Source: Lingula anatina
Lineage: Eukaryota; Brachiopoda; Lingulata; Lingulida; Lingulidae
Length of the DNA stretch: 37,198 nucleotides
Assembly: GCF_001039355.2 (NCBI RefSeq)
Contig: NW_019774347.1
Location: 106,016 to 143,213 of the forward strand
Reading direction: 5' to 3'
Below are positions 36,351-37,198 of this stretch, one piece after another (positions within the stretch are counted from its first letter, which is position 1; every line of letters begins with the position of its first letter). The notes beneath the pieces were generated by a model. It did not search any database and had not been told where the DNA came from. It worked only from the letters and a program-made list of their open reading frames with translations. Position numbers and translations under genes: made by a program.

Positions 36351-36381
<31 letters not shown>

Positions 36382-37165
36382 TTCTTTCTCTGTCAAAAAG
36401 GATTCAGCTGGATCCTATGACAATAGTCCGCTTTTTCAAGGAATATAATTTCTACATTATACCCGCATACCAGTAGAGTTCTAGAGATATGCACTTATGA
36501 ACACTGTTTTGCATAATTAATGCAATGTGCTTTTATGGATTTTAAATGAGTTTTGATGTGTTTATTTCTTGTAATATTTAGACGAAGCAGTGGTTACCAC
36601 TATAGTTGTACAGATCGGGACGTTGGAGGATCTTATGAGAAAATACGAGGTATGCATATTCATAAACTAGTTTGTTAGTTGCAAAGTGAAAAGAAATGAT
36701 GGTAGTCCGCTAAGAATTGTAGTCCGTCCCCTCTTGGTTTGTACAGGTAGCGTTCGTCCCATACTCCGATACTTCCATTCCTAGGACTGCTTTTCCTGTC
36801 ACAAGAGCTAGTTTGTGCATAAAAATAAAGTAAATAATAATAATAACCGATAAATAGGTGCATATTTAATATTGATATTTTTGATTTTTTAACATTCCAA
36901 CAACCTGACTGTAGGTTAGGAAAAATTAGAATAACATTGCCTGTATTGGAATCAAGGAATCTGTTGATCTGTCACGTGAACAACACATTTTTCGTCATAT
37001 TTGTCCAGACAAGTAATGCATAATTTTTCTGTTATCATATCAGGACTTCTGGATCTACTGGCAGACGTACAAAGTGATACTGGAGACTCTTCGCCAGCCT
37101 CATTTCATGTTGATTGTAGACAAGTGGGAACAGCTTAGATTTATCTCTACGGCACATTTCGTCAA
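29143..37165 (+). CDS. plakin-family cytolinker, partial (14 exons, about 477 residues)
   Basis: Fourteen exons joined by GT..AG introns give one frame, open at the window end. Plakins are cytoskeletal linker proteins (desmoplakin, plectin, periplakin, envoplakin, MACF/dystonin/Shot/VAB-10) that tie intermediate filaments, actin or microtubules to junctions. The evidence is family resemblance over the whole plakin domain: CLQWIKDER and AIRQYREQI (first spectrin repeat), NWAWIQTVAKCMDTHLANAA (next repeat), DNLYDKSKDIVPVK, then an SH3 domain (~256-308; ALCAYKANG, PTKWKV, FIPAVCVLIPP) inserted in a repeat, then IWTQCVKRLGKQM and two more repeat regions. The Trp positions and SH3 placement match desmoplakin. 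No actin-binding calponin-homology domain is seen upstream. The 5' start is unresolved: Met in SRMPSQ (exon 1) could start translation, or the DPGVI exon may be spliced on. Whether this is a desmoplakin-like or spectraplakin gene cannot be told from this part. Confidence 0.9.
29888..30016 (+). CDS. plakin exon 2
   Basis: 129 nt, 43 codons, phase 0. It starts EVLSDADMG and ends GNAVAEN. Helical: MTTVQLAIEDQ then AIRQYREQIGN, matching helices A-B of the first spectrin repeat. The donor is GTGAGT, after which a TTC and CT microsatellite begins at once. Confidence 0.9.
30022..30085. repeat. (TTC)n(CT)n tract at the exon 2 donor
   Basis: About nine TTC units and then CT units begin at intron position +6, directly abutting the donor of exon 2. 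Confidence 0.9.
30509..30562 (+). CDS. plakin exon 3
   Basis: 54 nt, 18 codons, phase 0: DASESEYAKLHAQYVALT. The acceptor is TTTTTCAAG and the donor GTAGGT. The E-Y-x-x-L pattern fits the start of helix C in the first spectrin repeat. Confidence 0.85.
30878..30949 (+). CDS. plakin exon 4
   Basis: 72 nt, 24 codons, phase 0. It starts ATADKRTHCLETLSK and ends EEYCS, helical, completing the first repeat. The acceptor is TATTTTTAG and the donor GTAAGT. The usual plakin segment with an acidic stretch and Asp-Trp that should follow is not found in this exon or the next. Confidence 0.85.
31165..31278 (+). CDS. plakin exon 5
   Basis: 114 nt, 38 codons, phase 0. It starts NLSAEFDRTATQLANT and ends DSLSTTYAAQ, with a loop KPKHLNGAPVG between. 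It corresponds to the end of a connecting helix and the start of the second repeat seen here. The acceptor is CCTTTGCAG and the donor GTAAGG. Confidence 0.88.
31317..31340. repeat. poly(A) run in intron 5
   Basis: 24-base A run about 40 nt after the exon 5 donor. Confidence 0.9.
31508..31603 (+). CDS. plakin exon 6
   Basis: 96 nt, 32 codons, phase 0. It includes NWAWIQTVAKCMDTHLANAA, the most recognisable plakin signature in the window (desmoplakin has W-S-W-I-L-Q then K-C-I-D-V-H-L at the same place). It is helix A of the second spectrin repeat seen. The acceptor ATTACTCCAG and donor GTGAGG are good. Confidence 0.93.
31604..32023. other. intron 6 with ATA/ATG-rich repeat
   Basis: Intron with an AATAAT / GATGAT simple repeat at about 31876-31927. 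No further exon. Confidence 0.7.
32024..32152 (+). CDS. plakin exon 7
   Basis: 129 nt, 43 codons, phase 0. It starts FYHEVEECDYWMN and ends MRMLKELG. Helix B of the second repeat: the Tyr-His-Gln / Phe-Tyr-His junction with exon 6 matches the A-A-Y-F-Q-F-F block of desmoplakin. The acceptor is TTGTATTCCAG and the donor GTAAGT. Confidence 0.9.
32253..32273 (+). pseudogene. remnant copy of the exon 7 3' end
   Basis: 21 bp in intron 7 repeat the end of exon 7 (32125-32145) with one mismatch. ATGCGCATGCTCAAGGA is identical and the copy lies 128 bp downstream. The donor of the copy is gone (GGAAAAAATC in place of GGAGTAAGTC). Weaker similarity continues after it, so this looks like a decayed tandem duplication of the exon boundary. 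Confidence 0.55.
32414..32560 (+). CDS. plakin exon 8 (start of SH3)
   Basis: 147 nt, 49 codons, phase 0. DNLYDKSKDIVPVKMRT matches the plakin linker helix (Asn-Lys-Ser-Lys-x-Ile-Val in desmoplakin). PVRALCAYKANG is the first SH3 strand, the ALYDY position, with Ala in place of the Asp that desmoplakin keeps. The acceptor is TTTTGCAG and the donor GTAAGT. Confidence 0.93.
32976..32976. other. single N
   Basis: One undetermined base in intron 8, between two CATGTACA words. A collapsed or gapped join is possible. Confidence 0.9.
33006..33068 (+). CDS. plakin exon 9 (SH3 middle)
   Basis: 63 nt, 21 codons, phase 0. It contains VQIQDGEDLTLLDNTDPTKW, the RT-loop and n-Src-loop part of the SH3 fold. 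The Asp-Gly-Glu-Asp and Thr-Lys-Trp-Lys match plakin SH3 domains (MACF has Ala-Lys-Trp-Lys-Val). The acceptor is TTCATTTCAG and the donor GTAAAA. Confidence 0.92.
33207..33281. repeat. (ATATT)n microsatellite at the exon 10 acceptor
   Basis: About 15 tandem ATATT units running to 6 nt before the exon 10 acceptor (TTGACAG). Confidence 0.95.
33288..33379 (+). CDS. plakin exon 10 (end of SH3)
   Basis: 92 nt, phase 0 in, phase 2 out. VKTKKGPELFIPAVCVLIPP closes the SH3 domain. Ile-Pro-Ala-Val-Cys sits where ligand-binding SH3 domains have a Pro-x-x-Tyr, a loss shared with known plakins. MDVDAVEAAT returns to the host spectrin repeat. The donor is GTAACT, weaker than average. Confidence 0.92.
33597..33702 (+). 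CDS. plakin exon 11
   Basis: 106 nt, phase 2 in, phase 0 out; the split codon gives Arg. LRLQLLAIWTQCVKRLGKQM then VFRDWSTEE match the helix after the SH3 domain (desmoplakin: ILALWNQL, N-M-K-S-L). The acceptor is TTGATTTCAG and the donor GTGAGT. Confidence 0.92.
33708..33745 (-). promoter_or_regulatory. cluster of nuclear-receptor half sites (ERR/SF-1 type)
   Basis: TGACCTTGA occurs at 33708-33716 and 33726-33734, followed by another ATGACC. Read on the minus strand these are TCAAGGTCA, the extended half site bound by monomeric orphan receptors of the ERR and SF-1/FTZ-F1 groups. The cluster starts 6 nt into intron 11 and overlaps the donor region. Confidence 0.35.
34655..34681 (+). CDS. 27-nt microexon candidate, plakin alternative exon
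   Basis: CCT TTT AGT ACA GAA GAG CGG CAA CAG lies between a strong acceptor (CCTGTTTATTTCAG) and a good donor (CAG then GTAAAG). It keeps phase 0 and would add PFSTEERQQ between exon 11 (ending DWSTEE) and exon 12. The shared STEE is mirrored in DNA (AGTACTGAGGAG against AGTACAGAAGAG). It may be a cassette exon that lengthens a helix junction. Exons 11 and 12 already align to other plakins without it, so it is probably alternative. Confidence 0.5.
35071..35147. repeat. A-rich / (AAAT)n tract
   Basis: A run of 16, then A-rich sequence resolving into about 11 AAAT units. Confidence 0.9.
35357..35364. promoter_or_regulatory. CRE palindrome in intron 11
   Basis: Full TGACGTCA, followed within 25 bp by AACGTCAC and a nearby GTGTCGTGAC word. 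Possible intronic enhancer or internal promoter; no direct support. Confidence 0.2.
36172..36349 (+). CDS. plakin exon 12
   Basis: 178 nt, phase 0 in, phase 1 out. It starts IALLRSLPNGKKDMLLKIMA, then LGKHWKDYPQFEELLERFGR, ending EPVVDIE. It matches the C-terminal half of the SH3-bearing repeat (desmoplakin: L-H-Y-Q-E-F-I) and the linker to the next. The donor reads GTCTCT, poor past the GT and part of a CT microsatellite; only this position keeps the frame into exon 13. Confidence 0.9.
36350..36391. repeat. CT-rich microsatellite forming the exon 12 donor
   Basis: CT tract that begins with the T of the donor GT itself, with TTTC interruptions. Confidence 0.9.
36582..36649 (+). CDS. plakin exon 13
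   Basis: 68 nt, phase 1 in (split codon gives Asp), phase 0 out. It reads EAVVTTIVVQIGTLEDLMRK then YE: helix start of the following spectrin repeat. The acceptor is TTGTAATATTTAG and the donor GTATGC. Confidence 0.85.
37044..37165 (+). CDS. plakin exon 14 (last in window)
   Basis: 122 nt, phase 0 in, phase 2 out. It starts DFWIYWQTYKVILETLRQP and ends ISTAHFVK (last codon completed in the next exon). Trp-rich helix of a spectrin repeat. The acceptor is TATCATATCAG and the donor GTGAGT. The gene runs off the window, which ends in a G run. Confidence 0.87.
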
Positions 37166-37198
37166 GTGAGTATATACAGAGTAGTGGGGGGGGGGGGG

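Overview
The window is eukaryotic, from the nuclear genome of an invertebrate animal. It is AT-rich and almost free of long open frames. It is full of simple repeats (CT/GA, CA/TG, AAAT, GACA, ATATT and long G or C runs). The clear gene on the + strand is split into short exons with GT..AG introns. Its product belongs to the plakin family, which is found only in animals. The repeat style and intron sizes would suit a marine lophotrochozoan such as a mollusc, but that is inference and no species marker was seen.

Positions 1-19,900 hold little that codes. They contain microsatellites, a MITE-like inverted repeat (3623-3885), a dispersed ~80-bp repeat seen twice (8569 and 10030), degenerate tandem duplications (7760, 10836), one orphan exon with good splice sites (11471-11523), a 36-N gap (13817-13852), a TG satellite (17364-17640) and a ~185-bp imperfect foldback (18782-18970). 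A nuclear-receptor-type palindrome (6104), a paired E-box palindrome (14727-14763) and a TATA box (1129) are the main candidate regulatory words.

At about 20,000 a TATA box precedes an intronless reading frame (20369-21133). It has an ideal start context and a low-complexity product built on about 12 copies of an [IV]DP[GD]V[IL] motif, six of them as exact 45-nt tandem units. A strong splice donor lies two codons before its stop. It is therefore either a 254-residue protein of its own (two AATAAA signals at 22181 and 22192) or the first coding exon of the downstream plakin gene. An 8-nt candidate exon at 27648-27655 would join the two in frame.

From 29143 to the window end, 14 well-supported exons give one continuous frame of about 477 residues, cut off by the window edge. 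The product matches the plakin domain: spectrin repeats with an atypical SH3 domain inserted in one of them, in the order known from desmoplakin, periplakin and the spectraplakins. The first nine introns are all phase 0. A 27-nt in-frame microexon candidate lies in the 2.5-kb intron after the eleventh exon. Simple repeats sit directly against several splice sites. If the N-terminal model holds, the gene encodes a plakin with no actin-binding domain and a novel repeat leader. The window also shows an assembly artefact: a 95-bp sequence duplicated exactly around a single N at 22439.
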